DNA of 45,783 nucleotides from Mycobacterium barrassiae (GCF_025822765.1 NZ_JACKUK010000031.1:1-45783), one strand, 5' to 3'; shown: positions 8,532 to 17,526, counted from the first letter of the stretch. The notes: generated from the sequence alone by a model not told the origin. Translations and numbers: made by a program.

Positions 8532-9989
8532 ATGTCGACACAACGAACGCTGCGGGTCGCGATCATCGGCGCGGGCATGTCCGGCATCTGCATGGCGATC
8601 AAGCTGCAGGACGCGGGCATTGACGATTTCGTCGTCTACGAGGCCGCCGACGATGTCGGTGGGACCTGGCGCGACAACACCTATCCAGGGCTCAGTTGCG
8701 ACGTTCCGTCACGCTTCTACTCGTACTCGTTCCGGCCGAACCCCACCTGGTCACGTTTCATGGCGCCGGGTCCGGAGATCCATCGGTACTTCCGGCAGGT
8801 CGCCGTCGAGCGAGGCGTCACACCGCACATCAGGTTCGGCACCGAAGTCACCTCGGCACGATTCCAGGACGGTCGCTGGTGGGTCGCCACCGCGGACGGC
8901 GAGGAAGCCTTCGACGTGCTGGTCACCGCGACCGGGGTGCTGCGCGTGCCCCGCTATCCGGACATCGAGGGGCTCGACACGTTCGCGGGGCCGATGTTCC
9001 ACTCAGCCCGCTGGGACCATTCGGTCTCGTTGCACGACAAGCGGATCGGATTGATCGGCACGGGTTCCAGCGGAGTGCAGATCACCGCTGAACTCGGTGG
9101 CAAGGTCCGCGGACTGACGATCTTCCAGCGCACGGCGCAGTGGGTTTACCCGTCGCCCAACATTCGGTACAAGCGGATCACCCGGTTTGCGCTCGAGCGG
9201 TGGCCCGCGCTCAACAAATTGGGATACCGCTTCTGGCAGACCTACATCGAGAACACCCTCGGTCGCGCGGCCGTCGAGCCAGGCCTGAACCGGCGGGTCA
9301 TGGCGCTGGCGTGCCGGCTCAATCTGCGGTTGGGGGTACGCGACCCGGAGCTGCGCCGCAAGCTCACTCCCGACTATCACGCGATGTGCAAGCGAATCAT
9401 CCTGGCGGGTCACTACTACCGGTCCATTCAGCAGCCGGGTGTACACCTGGTCACCGAGCCGATCGACCACGTCGAACCGCGCGGCGTCGTGACCGCCGAC
9501 GGCGTACTCCACGAACTCGATCTGCTCGTGCTGGCGACGGGCTTCGACGCCCGCGCGTACGTGCGCCCGATGTCGATCGTCAACGAAAACGGCGTCACGC
9601 TGGACGAAGTCTGGGAAGGCGGGCCGCACGCCTACCGATCGATCGCGGTCCCGGGTTTCGCGAACCTGTTCATGATGATGGGTCCGCACTCGCCGATCGG
9701 GAATCAATCGCTGGTCCTCATCGCCGAGAACCAGGCCGACTATGCGATGTGGTGGATCGACAAGATGCGCAATGGCGAGATCGTCGCGGCAGCCCCCACC
9801 GAGGTCGCGACCAAGGAGTACAACGAGCAGATGAAATCTGCGATGCCGCAGACGATTTGGGTCAGCGGATGCAAGAGCTGGTATCTGGGGAAGGACGGGC
9901 TGCCTGAGCTGTTCCCGTGGCGGCCCATCCGTCACCGCGAGCTGCTGGCCACTCCGGACGTCTCGCATTTCGAGATCCGCACCGCCTGA
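8532..9989 (+). CDS. Flavin-containing monooxygenase, Baeyer-Villiger type
   Basis: A 485-aa flavoprotein. The FAD-binding Rossmann motif is GAGMSG (13-18) and the NADPH-binding motif is GTGSSG (about 176-181). Between them lies FAGPMFHSARWD (151-162), a match to the BVMO fingerprint FxGxxxHxxxW(P/D). The likely reaction is NADPH- and O2-dependent insertion of oxygen next to a carbonyl, or S/N oxidation. It resembles the mycobacterial EthA/MymA group broadly, not specifically. It has its own promoter and no co-directional enzyme partner close by. Substrate unknown. Confidence 0.88.
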   Translation: MSTQRTLRVAIIGAGMSGICMAIKLQDAGIDDFVVYEAADDVGGTWRDNTYPGLSCDVPSRFYSYSFRPNPTWSRFMAPGPEIHRYFRQVAVERGVTPHIRFGTEVTSARFQDGRWWVATADGEEAFDVLVTATGVLRVPRYPDIEGLDTFAGPMFHSARWDHSVSLHDKRIGLIGTGSSGVQITAELGGKVRGLTIFQRTAQWVYPSPNIRYKRITRFALERWPALNKLGYRFWQTYIENTLGRAAVEPGLNRRVMALACRLNLRLGVRDPELRRKLTPDYHAMCKRIILAGHYYRSIQQPGVHLVTEPIDHVEPRGVVTADGVLHELDLLVLATGFDARAYVRPMSIVNENGVTLDEVWEGGPHAYRSIAVPGFANLFMMMGPHSPIGNQSLVLIAENQADYAMWWIDKMRNGEIVAAAPTEVATKEYNEQMKSAMPQTIWVSGCKSWYLGKDGLPELFPWRPIRHRELLATPDVSHFEIRTA

Positions 9990-10004
9990 CTGTGACGCCC
10001 GGCA

Positions 10005-10021
10005 CACTAGAGGTTCTAGTG
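10005..10021. promoter_or_regulatory. 17-bp palindrome upstream of a miniprotein gene
   Basis: CACTAGA-GGT-TCTAGTG is a perfect inverted repeat (7-bp arms, 3-nt centre). It lies 16 bp after the monooxygenase stop and about 100 bp before the 33-aa membrane protein start. The size fits a TetR-type operator. The short arms could also form a weak hairpin. Confidence 0.4.
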
Positions 10022-10122
10022 ATCCGTGCCACACAGAATGTCCACTTCTTGCGGCTCGAGCAGTACGTTCCTGATAACTGCACGCGTGTGTAGTAAGCGA
10101 TGTCAGGAAGGAACGAACGACG

Positions 10123-10224
10123 ATGTTCGAACTCATCGTTTTCGGCAGTCTGCTGGTCGTACTCATCGGCCTCCTCGGCCTGCCGTACCCGCAGAGCACC
10201 TACAGCCGCTGGAACCGCCACTAG
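10123..10224 (+). CDS. 33-aa single-pass membrane miniprotein
   Basis: A short frame preceded by a good Shine-Dalgarno sequence (AGGAAGG, about 11 nt before the ATG). The product begins MFELIVFGSLLVVLIGLLG, one transmembrane helix of about 18 residues, and ends in a polar tail PYPQSTYSRWNRH. Codon third positions are mostly G or C, as expected for coding sequence here. It stands alone between the flavin monooxygenase and cobN. I know no family for it. It could be a small membrane regulator or a partner of a transporter; function unknown. Confidence 0.55.
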   Translation: MFELIVFGSLLVVLIGLLGLPYPQSTYSRWNRH

Positions 10225-10260
10225 CCCCGAACTGCCCGGAGCGCCGGCGACGGCGTGGGG

Positions 10261-10272
10261 TAGTAATGGTGG
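10261..10272 (+). promoter_or_regulatory. Possible leaderless promoter of cobN
   Basis: TAGTAA at 10261-10266 lies 6 nt before the cobN GTG. It departs from TANNNT at the last position, so support is weaker than for the other leaderless promoters in this window. Confidence 0.35.
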
Positions 10273-13200
10273 GTGTCCCAGCCGACCCACGCGCCGACGG
10301 TCTTGTTGTTGTCGACGTCCGACACCGACCTGATCACCGCGCGCGCCAGCGGCGCAGACTATCGGTGGGCGAATCCCTCTCGGCTGGTTGACGGGGAACT
10401 CGACGAACTCGTCGGCGCTGCCGACATCGCCGTGGTCCGCATTCTCGGCGGCTACCGCGCGTGGCAGGACGGTATCGACGCACTGGAGGCAAGCGGCGTG
10501 CCGACCGTCGTGGTCAGCGGCGAGCAGGCGCCGGACGCCGAGCTGATGGGCCATTCCACGACACCCACGGGTGTGGCACTGCAGTCCCACGTCTATCTGG
10601 CCCAGGGCGGGGTCGAGAACCTGCGCCAGCTACACGCGTTTCTGTCCGACACGTTGCTGATGACCGGGTTCGGCTTCGCGCCGCCGGCCACCACCCCGAA
10701 CTGGGGCGTCCTCGACCGTCCGTCGGCGCCCGGCGGGGCAGGGCCGACCATCGCGGTGCTCTTCTACCGCGCGCAGCACCTGGCGGGCAACACCAGCTAC
10801 GTCGAGGCGTTGTGTCAAGCGATCGAGGAAGCCGGCGGTAAGCCGCTGCCCGTGTTCTGCGCATCGCTGCGCACCGCGGACCCCGAACTGCTGAAACTGC
10901 TCGGCACCGCCGACGCGCTGGTGACCACCGTGCTCGCCGCAGGCGGATCGACTCCGGCCACCGTCTCGGCGGGCGGCAACGACGACAGCTGGAATGTGGC
11001 CCATCTCGCCGCCCTCGACGTCCCGATCCTGCAGGGCCTGTGCCTGACCAGTTCGCGGTCGCAGTGGCAGGCCAACGACGACGGGCTGTCGCCGCTGGAC
11101 GTCGCAACCCAGGTCGCCGTTCCCGAGTTCGACGGTCGCATCATCACAGTCCCGTTCTCGTTCAAGGAGATTGACGACGAAGGTCTGATCTCCTACGTCG
11201 CCGACCGCGAGCGCTGCGCACGCGTCGCAGGCCTGGCGGTGCGGTATGCGCGATTGCGCGCGACCTCACCGCCGGAAAAGCGGGTTGCCCTCGTGTTCTC
11301 GGCGTATCCCACCAAGCACGCCCGCATCGGCAACGCCGTCGGACTCGACACGCCTGCCAGTGCGGTCGCGTTGCTACGCGCGATGCGCGAACACGGTTAC
11401 CGGATCGACGACGTGCCCGGCCTCGACGCCGGCGACGGTGACGCGTTGATCCACGCTTTGATCGAGCGCGGCGGTCAGGACGCCGACTGGCTGACCGACT
11501 GCCAGCTCGCCGGCAATCCGATCCGGGTGCCCGCCAAGGAGTATCGCGACTGGTTCGCCACGCTGCCCGCGGAACTGAGGGACGCGATGGTCGAACACTG
11601 GGGTCCGCCTCCCGGCGAGTTGTTCGTCGACCGCAGCCGTGACCCCGACGGTGAGATCGTGATCGCAGCGATGCAGGCGGGCAACGTCGTGCTGTTGGTT
11701 CAGCCGCCACGCGGGTTCGGGGAGAACCCGGTCGCGATCTACCACGACCCCGATCTGCCGCCCAGCCATCACTATCTGGCGGCCTACCGATGGATCGACT
11801 CCGTCTTCGGCGCTGACGCCGTCGTGCACCTGGGCAAACACGGAAACCTGGAATGGCTGCCCGGCAAGACGCTTGGCATGTCGGCGGCCTGCGGCACCGA
11901 TGCTGCGCTCGGCGATCTTCCCCTGATCTACCCGTTTCTGGTCAACGATCCGGGGGAGGGCACCCAAGCCAAGCGCAGGGCGCACGCCACCCTCGTCGAT
12001 CACCTCATTCCGCCGATGGCGCGCGCCGAAACCTACGGCGACATCGCACGTCTGGAGCAGTTGCTCGACGAGCATGCCAACATCGCCGCACTCGATCCGG
12101 GCAAGCTGCCCGCCATCCGTCAGCAGATCTGGACGCTGATGCGGGCGGCGAAGATGGACCACGACCTCGGACTCGAGGATCGGCCCGACGAGGACTCGTT
12201 CGACGACATGTTGTTGCACGTCGACGGCTGGCTGTGTGAGATCAAGGACGTCCAGATCCGCGACGGTCTGCACATCCTCGGCGAAAAGCCCACGGGCGAA
12301 GCGGAAATCGACCTGGTACTGGCCATTTTGCGGGCGCGACAGCTGTTCGGCGGCGACCAGAGTGTGCCCGGCCTTCGCCAGGCACTCGGGCTCGCCGAGG
12401 ACGGCCACGACGAGCGCGCGGCGGTCGACGCAGCGGAGGCGCAGGCCCGCGAACTCGTTGTCGCACTGGCGGACTCCGGATGGGATCCCGACGCCGTCGA
12501 CACCATCACCGACCACCCCGACGTCGCGGCGATTCTGCGGTTCGCCGCGACCGAGGTGGTGCCGCGCCTGGCGGGTACGACCGACGAGATACCCCAGATT
12601 CTGCGTGCGCTCGACGGCGGCTTCATCGCGGCAGGTCCGTCGGGTTCACCGCTGCGCGGCCTCGTCAACGTGCTGCCCACCGGACGCAACTTCTACTCCG
12701 TCGACCCGAAGGCGGTGCCGTCGCGGCTGGCGTGGGAAACCGGTGGGGCCATGGCGGATTCGCTGCTGGCGCGGTACCGCGAGGACTACGGCGACTGGCC
12801 GCGGTCCGTCGGCCTGTCGGTGTGGGGGACGTCGGCCATGCGCACCGCGGGCGACGACATCGCCGAAGTGCTTGCGCTGCTCGGTGTCCGGCCGGTGTGG
12901 GACGACGCGTCGCGGCGGGTGGTGGACCTGGAGCCGATCCCGCTGGGCGAACTGGGCCGCCCGCGTATCGACGTCACCGTGCGCATCTCGGGTTTCTTCC
13001 GCGACGCCTTCCCGCACGTGGTGACGATGCTCGACGACGCGGTGCAACTGGTCGCGAATCTCGACGAGCGGGCCGAGGACAACTTCGTCCGCGCCCATGC
13101 GCAGGCCGACCTGGCCGACCACGGTGATCAAAGACGCGCTACCACAAGGATATTCGGCTCCAAGCCCGGTACCTACGGCGCGGGTCTGCTCCAGCTGATC

Positions 13201-13860
13201 GACAGCCGGAACTGGCGCGACGACGCCGACCTCGCCGAGGTGTACACCGCGTGGGGCGGCTTCGCGTACGGCCGCGGACTGGATGGGCGGCCTGCGGCCG
13301 ACGATATGAACCAGAACTACCGGCGCATCGCGGTCGCCGCCAAGAACACCGATACCCGCGAACACGACATCGCCGACTCCGACGACTACTTCCAGTACCA
13401 CGGCGGCATGGTCGCGACGGTGCGGGCCTTGACCGGAAAAGCGCCGGCCGCCTACATCGGCGACAACACCAGACCCGATGCCGTGCGCACCCGCACGCTT
13501 TCGGAGGAGACCGCCCGCGTGTTCCGCGCCAGGGTGGTCAACCCGCGCTGGATCAACGCGATGCGTCGCCACGGCTACAAGGGCGCCTTCGAGATGGCCG
13601 CGACCGTGGACTACCTGTTCGGATACGACGCGACCGCGGGCGTGATGGCCGACTGGATGTATGAGCGACTGTCCGCCGAGTACGTCCTCGACGATGAGAA
13701 CCGCAAGTTCATGGCCGAGTCGAACCCGTGGGCGCTGCACGGCATGTCCGAGCGCCTCTTGGAGGCCGCGGGCCGCGGTATGTGGGCACAACCCGATGAG
13801 GCCACGCTCGACGGCCTGCGGCAGGTGCTGCTGGAGACCGAAGGCCAACTCGAGGGGTAG
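10273..13860 (+). CDS. cobN: CobN: aerobic cobaltochelatase large subunit
   Basis: A 1195-aa CobN/magnesium-chelatase H family protein of the expected size. It inserts Co2+ into hydrogenobyrinic acid a,c-diamide with CobS/CobT-type AAA partners, which are not in this window. Recognisable blocks are HLGKHGNLEWLPGK (about 517-530), the YPFLVNDPGEGTQAKRR segment, and the C-terminal GAFEMAATVDYLFGYDATAG and WMYERLSAEYVLD. The GTG start at 10273 gives SQPTHAPTVLLLSTSDTDL, the usual N-terminus. It is divergent in layout from cobG-cobH-cobIJ, as in M. tuberculosis, but here separated from them by about 6.9 kb of accessory genes. Confidence 0.95.
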   Translation: MSQPTHAPTVLLLSTSDTDLITARASGADYRWANPSRLVDGELDELVGAADIAVVRILGGYRAWQDGIDALEASGVPTVVVSGEQAPDAELMGHSTTPTGVALQSHVYLAQGGVENLRQLHAFLSDTLLMTGFGFAPPATTPNWGVLDRPSAPGGAGPTIAVLFYRAQHLAGNTSYVEALCQAIEEAGGKPLPVFCASLRTADPELLKLLGTADALVTTVLAAGGSTPATVSAGGNDDSWNVAHLAALDVPILQGLCLTSSRSQWQANDDGLSPLDVATQVAVPEFDGRIITVPFSFKEIDDEGLISYVADRERCARVAGLAVRYARLRATSPPEKRVALVFSAYPTKHARIGNAVGLDTPASAVALLRAMREHGYRIDDVPGLDAGDGDALIHALIERGGQDADWLTDCQLAGNPIRVPAKEYRDWFATLPAELRDAMVEHWGPPPGELFVDRSRDPDGEIVIAAMQAGNVVLLVQPPRGFGENPVAIYHDPDLPPSHHYLAAYRWIDSVFGADAVVHLGKHGNLEWLPGKTLGMSAACGTDAALGDLPLIYPFLVNDPGEGTQAKRRAHATLVDHLIPPMARAETYGDIARLEQLLDEHANIAALDPGKLPAIRQQIWTLMRAAKMDHDLGLEDRPDEDSFDDMLLHVDGWLCEIKDVQIRDGLHILGEKPTGEAEIDLVLAILRARQLFGGDQSVPGLRQALGLAEDGHDERAAVDAAEAQARELVVALADSGWDPDAVDTITDHPDVAAILRFAATEVVPRLAGTTDEIPQILRALDGGFIAAGPSGSPLRGLVNVLPTGRNFYSVDPKAVPSRLAWETGGAMADSLLARYREDYGDWPRSVGLSVWGTSAMRTAGDDIAEVLALLGVRPVWDDASRRVVDLEPIPLGELGRPRIDVTVRISGFFRDAFPHVVTMLDDAVQLVANLDERAEDNFVRAHAQADLADHGDQRRATTRIFGSKPGTYGAGLLQLIDSRNWRDDADLAEVYTAWGGFAYGRGLDGRPAADDMNQNYRRIAVAAKNTDTREHDIADSDDYFQYHGGMVATVRALTGKAPAAYIGDNTRPDAVRTRTLSEETARVFRARVVNPRWINAMRRHGYKGAFEMAATVDYLFGYDATAGVMADWMYERLSAEYVLDDENRKFMAESNPWALHGMSERLLEAAGRGMWAQPDEATLDGLRQVLLETEGQLEG

Positions 13861-13945
13861 CCGTCATCCACTCAGCGGTGAGGCCGCGATTCCGCCCAAA
13901 ACTTCGCCCTGAGCGCAGTCTCAACTCAACCCGAGCGTCAGCCGC

Positions 13946-13957
13946 TAGGTTTGGCGT
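13946..13957 (+). promoter_or_regulatory. Leaderless promoter of the PPOX gene cluster
   Basis: TAGGTT (13946-13951), a 6-nt spacer and then the ATG at 13958. No Shine-Dalgarno sequence is present. Confidence 0.6.
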
Positions 13958-14338
13958 ATGCCCACGACCTTTGCCGACCTCGCGAAGGCGGAATACATCC
14001 TGCTGACCACGTTCACCAAGGACGGTCGACCCAAGCCCACCGCGGTGTGGGCCCCACCGGACGGCGACCGGCTACTCGTCATCACCCAGGAGAAGTCCTG
14101 GAAGGTCAAGCGCATCCGCAACACCCCGCGCGTGACCATCGCGGAATGCGACCGAAGCGGCAACCCGAAGAGCGAGGCCGTCGAGGCGGTGGCGACGATC
14201 CTGGACAAGTCCGCCAACGGCCGAACCTACGACGTGATCGCCAACCGTTACGGCCTGATGGGTAAGACGTTCGGGTTCTTCTCGAAGCTGCGTGGCGGCA
14301 TGAAGAACAACGTGACCGTCGAACTGAGGGCCGCGTGA
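13958..14338 (+). CDS. PPOX-class F420-dependent enzyme, copy 1
   Basis: A 126-aa split-barrel flavin-type protein of the PPOX-class F420-dependent group, resembling M. tuberculosis Rv2061c, which also neighbours cobN. Characteristic segments are LTTFTKDGRPKPT, DGDRLLVITQEKSWKVKRIRNTPRVTIAECD and the C-terminal VTVELRAA. These proteins bind F420 or flavin and act as small reductases; some bind haem breakdown products. The gene overlaps copy 2 by one base (TGATG). Confidence 0.85.
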   Translation: MPTTFADLAKAEYILLTTFTKDGRPKPTAVWAPPDGDRLLVITQEKSWKVKRIRNTPRVTIAECDRSGNPKSEAVEAVATILDKSANGRTYDVIANRYGLMGKTFGFFSKLRGGMKNNVTVELRAA

Positions 14339-14721
14339 TGGCCGCGCCGACCTTCGCGGAAATCGCCGCCGCCCGCTACATCCTGCTGACCACGTTCACC
14401 AAGGACGGCAAGCCCAAGCCGACGGCGATCTGGGCCGCGCCCGACGGTGATCGCCTGCTCGTCATGACCGAGGAAGACTCCTGGAAGGTCAAGCGCATCC
14501 GCAACACTCCGCGGGTCACGCTGGCCATCTGCGATGCGCGCGGCAAGCCGAAGAGCGACAGCATCGAGGCGACCGCGCGGATACTCGACAAGTCCGAGGC
14601 GCCTGCGGTGATACGCGCAGTCAACAAGCGCTACGGGCTGCTCGGCCGGCTGTTCAACCTGTACATGAAGGTCCGCGGCGTCGACAAGAAGAGCGTGGGC
14701 CTCGAGCTCAAACCCGCATGA
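14338..14721 (+). CDS. PPOX-class F420-dependent enzyme, copy 2
   Basis: A 127-aa paralogue of copy 1, with LTTFTKDGKPKPTAIW, DGDRLLVMTEEDSWKVKRIRNTPRVTLAICD and a KSVGLELKPA end. An in-frame GTG at 14335 is an alternative start; the ATG at 14338 fits the ATG-overlap with copy 1. It is probably cotranscribed with copy 1. The close similarity implies tandem duplication, with the C-terminal third (RAVNKRYGLLGRLFNLYMK) having diverged most. Confidence 0.85.
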   Translation: MAAPTFAEIAAARYILLTTFTKDGKPKPTAIWAAPDGDRLLVMTEEDSWKVKRIRNTPRVTLAICDARGKPKSDSIEATARILDKSEAPAVIRAVNKRYGLLGRLFNLYMKVRGVDKKSVGLELKPA

Positions 14722-14747
14722 CCGGTTTCGGCGAACGCTTCGATGGG

Positions 14748-14771
14748 TAGCCTCCCGCGCAACATTTGCGC
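14748..14771 (+). promoter_or_regulatory. Promoter with start-site inverted repeat, PPOX copy 3
   Basis: TAGCCT (14748-14753) fits a -10 box. Immediately after it, GCGCAA-CAT-TTGCGC (14757-14771) is a perfect inverted repeat centred on the expected transcription start. This suggests that copy 3 has its own promoter and possibly an operator. Confidence 0.4.
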
Positions 14772-14789
14772 ATCGAGAGAACTGGACCC

Positions 14790-15176
14790 ATGGCAGCAGA
14801 CACCTTCGACGACGTGGCACGTTCCAAGTACCTGCTACTGACGACCTTCACCAAGGACGGCAGGCCGAAGCCGACGACCGTGTGGGGTGTGAAGGACGGC
14901 GACAAGCTGCTCATCTCCACCGACGACGGGTCGTGGAAGACCAAGCGCATCAACAACACCCCGCGCGTGACCATTCAGCGGTCCACCGCACTGGGCAAGC
15001 CGAAGGGCGAACCGGTCGAGGCGGTGGCCCGCAATCTGCCGAAGTCAGAGAACCGCCGCGTCTTCGACATGGTCACCAGGAAGTACTGGTGGCACGCGTG
15101 GTGGTGGATCCCGCAGGCCATCATCCGCGGGGGCATCGACAAGGTGCACAGCGCGGTCGAGGTCCGCCCGGCCTAG
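14790..15176 (+). CDS. PPOX-class F420-dependent enzyme, copy 3
   Basis: A 128-aa third paralogue with LTTFTKDGRPKPTTVW, DGDKLLISTDDGSWKTKRINNTPRVTIQ and VHSAVEVRPA. The C-terminal third is unusual for its tryptophans (KYWWHAWWWIPQAIIRG). An in-frame ATG 24 bp upstream (14766) is possible, but MAADTFDDVARSKYLL aligns with the starts of copies 1 and 2. The stop codon overlaps the stop of the convergent GMC oxidoreductase gene within the sequence CTAG. A separate promoter and greater divergence suggest an older duplication. Confidence 0.85.
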   Translation: MAADTFDDVARSKYLLLTTFTKDGRPKPTTVWGVKDGDKLLISTDDGSWKTKRINNTPRVTIQRSTALGKPKGEPVEAVARNLPKSENRRVFDMVTRKYWWHAWWWIPQAIIRGGIDKVHSAVEVRPA

Positions 15177-16777
15177 TTCGCGGCGAGGATCAGATCCGCT
15201 GCGTGCCAAGCCATCGCCATCGCCGGACCGTTGAGATTGCCCGAGACCATCGTCGGCATCACCGAACAGTCCATCACGCGCAGATTGTTCACACCTCGCA
15301 CGCGGAGTTCGGGATCGACGACGTCGTCCTCGTCGGGGCCCATCGCACACGTCCCGACGGCGTGATACCCGCAGTAGCCGTGGTCAAGAGCCTCGTTGAT
15401 GATCGCGTCGTCATCGACAACGTCGGTCCCCGGCTTTGTCTCCTCAACCAGGTAGTCGGCGACCGGAGGCTGAGCGAACACGTCGCGTAGCGCCCTGAAC
15501 GCAGCAGCGAACGTGCGCCGATCGTGCCTCGTCGTCAGGAAGTTCGGCTCGATGTCCAACGGCGCGTCCGGGTCGGGGGACGTGATGCTCACGTATCCCT
15601 CACTGTCCGGCCGCAATACGTAACCGATCGCCGCCACTCCAGGCTCACGCTCGAGGCCGACTTCCTTGCCGGGCTCGAACGGTGCGACCGAGAACGGTGC
15701 CATCAGGAGTTGGGCATCGGGGCGCGGCTGGTCCGGCGTGGTCTTGAAGAACCCAGCGACGTCGTAGGCGCCCTGTGCCATCGGACCTCTGCGGTTGAGG
15801 AGGTACTTCACCGCCGTGACCGCCTGCCTCGCCGGTGTGGACAGCGCACGGTTGTAGCCGATATTGCGATTCAGCCGGAACTGCAACGAAAAGCAGCGGT
15901 GTTCCCGCATGCGCCGACCGACGTTCGGACTGTCGACCCGCACGTCCAGGCCGAGCCGACGCAGCTGCGAGCGATCCCCGATACCCGACAGTTGAAGCAG
16001 TTTCGGCGTCGCAATGCTGCCAAGGGACAAAATGGTTTCCCGCCGGGCGGTGAAGGTGACGGGGGAGCCCTTCGCCGGCGACGCTTCGACCCCTACGGCT
16101 TTGTCGCCCTCGAACAACACACGATTCACCGTGGTGTCAACCGCGACGGTCAAGTTCGAGCGGCTGCGCACCGGCCGCAGGAACGCCCACGCGGCACTGA
16201 CCCGCTGACCGTCCTTGATGGTCCGCGCGGCCGGGCCGATCCGTTCGCCGTCATTACCGTTGACATCGTCGGTGACCGACCAGCCGAGGTTGGCGCCGGA
16301 CGCGATGAAGTCGGCGCACAGGTCCGGTAGCTCGCGGTCGATCGAGATGTCGAGCGGCCCGCCTGTGCCGCGCATGTCGTTGGCCCCGAGGTCATGGTTC
16401 TCGATCGTGCGGTAGATCGGCAGGAGTTCGTCCCATCCCCAGCCCGGGTTTCCCAAGCGCACCAGATCGTCGTAGTCGGAAGCACTGCCGCGGTTGTAGA
16501 CCATTCCGTTGACCGCGCTCGAACCACCCAGGACGCGGCCGCGCACCCAGTGCTCGACGTTGTTGGACGGGCCGATCGGTCGAACAGGGAAGTGCCAAGC
16601 CAGCTTTGCGTCGCCTACCAGCTTGCCGAACCCCTTCGGGACCCTGATCAACGGGCTGGTGTCCTTGGGGCCTGCCTCGATCAGCAAGACCTGGTTGGTC
16701 GAATCCTCGGTCAGCCGGTTGGCGAGCACGCATCCTGCCGAGCCCGCGCCGACGATGATGTAGTCGAAGTCGTTCAC
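15173..16777 (-). CDS. GMC-family flavoprotein oxidoreductase (choline/alcohol dehydrogenase-like)
   Basis: A 534-aa GMC oxidoreductase. The FAD-binding motif GAGSAG (11-16), the GMC signature region RGRVLGGSSAVNGMVYNRG, and the C-terminal catalytic pair (His472 in YHAVGTCAMG, Asn516 in GNLNGPAMA) are all present. It oxidises an alcohol to an aldehyde or ketone. Automated annotation would probably call it choline dehydrogenase, but the family is broad. The GTG start at 16777 has a GGGGCGGA Shine-Dalgarno-like sequence just before it. It lies 38 bp after the dienelactone hydrolase gene on the same strand, so the two may be cotranscribed. It converges with PPOX copy 3, stop codons overlapping. 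Confidence 0.9.
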   Translation of the reverse strand: MNDFDYIIVGAGSAGCVLANRLTEDSTNQVLLIEAGPKDTSPLIRVPKGFGKLVGDAKLAWHFPVRPIGPSNNVEHWVRGRVLGGSSAVNGMVYNRGSASDYDDLVRLGNPGWGWDELLPIYRTIENHDLGANDMRGTGGPLDISIDRELPDLCADFIASGANLGWSVTDDVNGNDGERIGPAARTIKDGQRVSAAWAFLRPVRSRSNLTVAVDTTVNRVLFEGDKAVGVEASPAKGSPVTFTARRETILSLGSIATPKLLQLSGIGDRSQLRRLGLDVRVDSPNVGRRMREHRCFSLQFRLNRNIGYNRALSTPARQAVTAVKYLLNRRGPMAQGAYDVAGFFKTTPDQPRPDAQLLMAPFSVAPFEPGKEVGLEREPGVAAIGYVLRPDSEGYVSITSPDPDAPLDIEPNFLTTRHDRRTFAAAFRALRDVFAQPPVADYLVEETKPGTDVVDDDAIINEALDHGYCGYHAVGTCAMGPDEDDVVDPELRVRGVNNLRVMDCSVMPTMVSGNLNGPAMAMAWHAADLILAAN

Positions 16778-16815
16778 TCCGCCCCCAGCGGTGTCGGAAC
16801 TGCTGACTCCAATCG

Positions 16816-17526
16816 TTACGCCGTCCCTGTTTCCTTTCGCAAGTGCTTATCGAAGAACGCGAAGACGCGCGCGTAGGCGTCCTCGGTGGCGGCGTCGTCA
16901 TATCCGAAACCGGTGATGCGCAGGAAGCCCTGACCAGGCAACTTGTTCGCGAAGCTATGGCCGACATCCGGGTAGACCTTGATGTCGGCCGGAATGCCTT
17001 TCTCTTCGACGACCTTGCGCAGCTTCGCCGGCGCGCCCACGCCGATCGGGTCGCGACGGCCGAAACTGGCCACGATCGGGCAGGCGCCGTCCAGTGTCTC
17101 GCTCAGATGCCGGGGCAGGGGAGTGCCGTAGAACGGCGCCGATGCGCCAAAACCCTTGGGCGACAACACCAGAGCGAACTGACCTCCCATGCAGAATCCG
17201 ACGATGCCGACCGGGCCATTGCACTCCGGCATGGCCAACAGGTGGTCGCGCGCCGCGAGGATGTCGTCGAGCGCGCGACCGCGCTGGGTGAGCAACTCCC
17301 GGAAGACCCTGGTGATGCAGCGGGCACGACCCCCGCGCGCATAGAGATTCGGAGTGATCGCGATGAACCCCGCCGCAGCGATCCGCGCCGACGTGGCCGC
17401 GTTGTCGGGGCTGTATCCGATGGCGTCATGTACGACCACGACACCCGGCCACGGCCCCTGACCGCCGGGCAGGCTCACCAGTGCGTCGATTCGGCCGTCA
17501 GGGGTTTCGATGTCGACAGTGGGCAC
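16816..17526 (-). CDS. Dienelactone hydrolase family protein
   Basis: A 236-aa alpha/beta hydrolase of the dienelactone hydrolase group. The cysteine nucleophile is C112 in VGFCMGG, with D159 (GRRDPIG) and H190 (DVGHSFANK) completing the Cys-Asp-His triad. Natural substrates of the mycobacterial members are unclear. It corresponds by position to M. tuberculosis Rv2054, divergent from fxsA. The GTG start at 17526 is supported by a leaderless promoter. The frame ends close to the GMC gene, suggesting one transcript. Confidence 0.9.
   Translation of the reverse strand: MPTVDIETPDGRIDALVSLPGGQGPWPGVVVVHDAIGYSPDNAATSARIAAAGFIAITPNLYARGGRARCITRVFRELLTQRGRALDDILAARDHLLAMPECNGPVGIVGFCMGGQFALVLSPKGFGASAPFYGTPLPRHLSETLDGACPIVASFGRRDPIGVGAPAKLRKVVEEKGIPADIKVYPDVGHSFANKLPGQGFLRITGFGYDDAATEDAYARVFAFFDKHLRKETGTA

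Noticed and set aside
9991-10006. CRP-like TGTGACGCCCGGCACA after the flavin monooxygenase gene
   Set aside because: A 9/10 match is expected about once per window by chance, and it begins right behind a stop codon.
10005-10021. KstR-type operator
   Set aside because: The 17-bp palindrome does not fit TnnAACnnGTTnnA in spacing or core.
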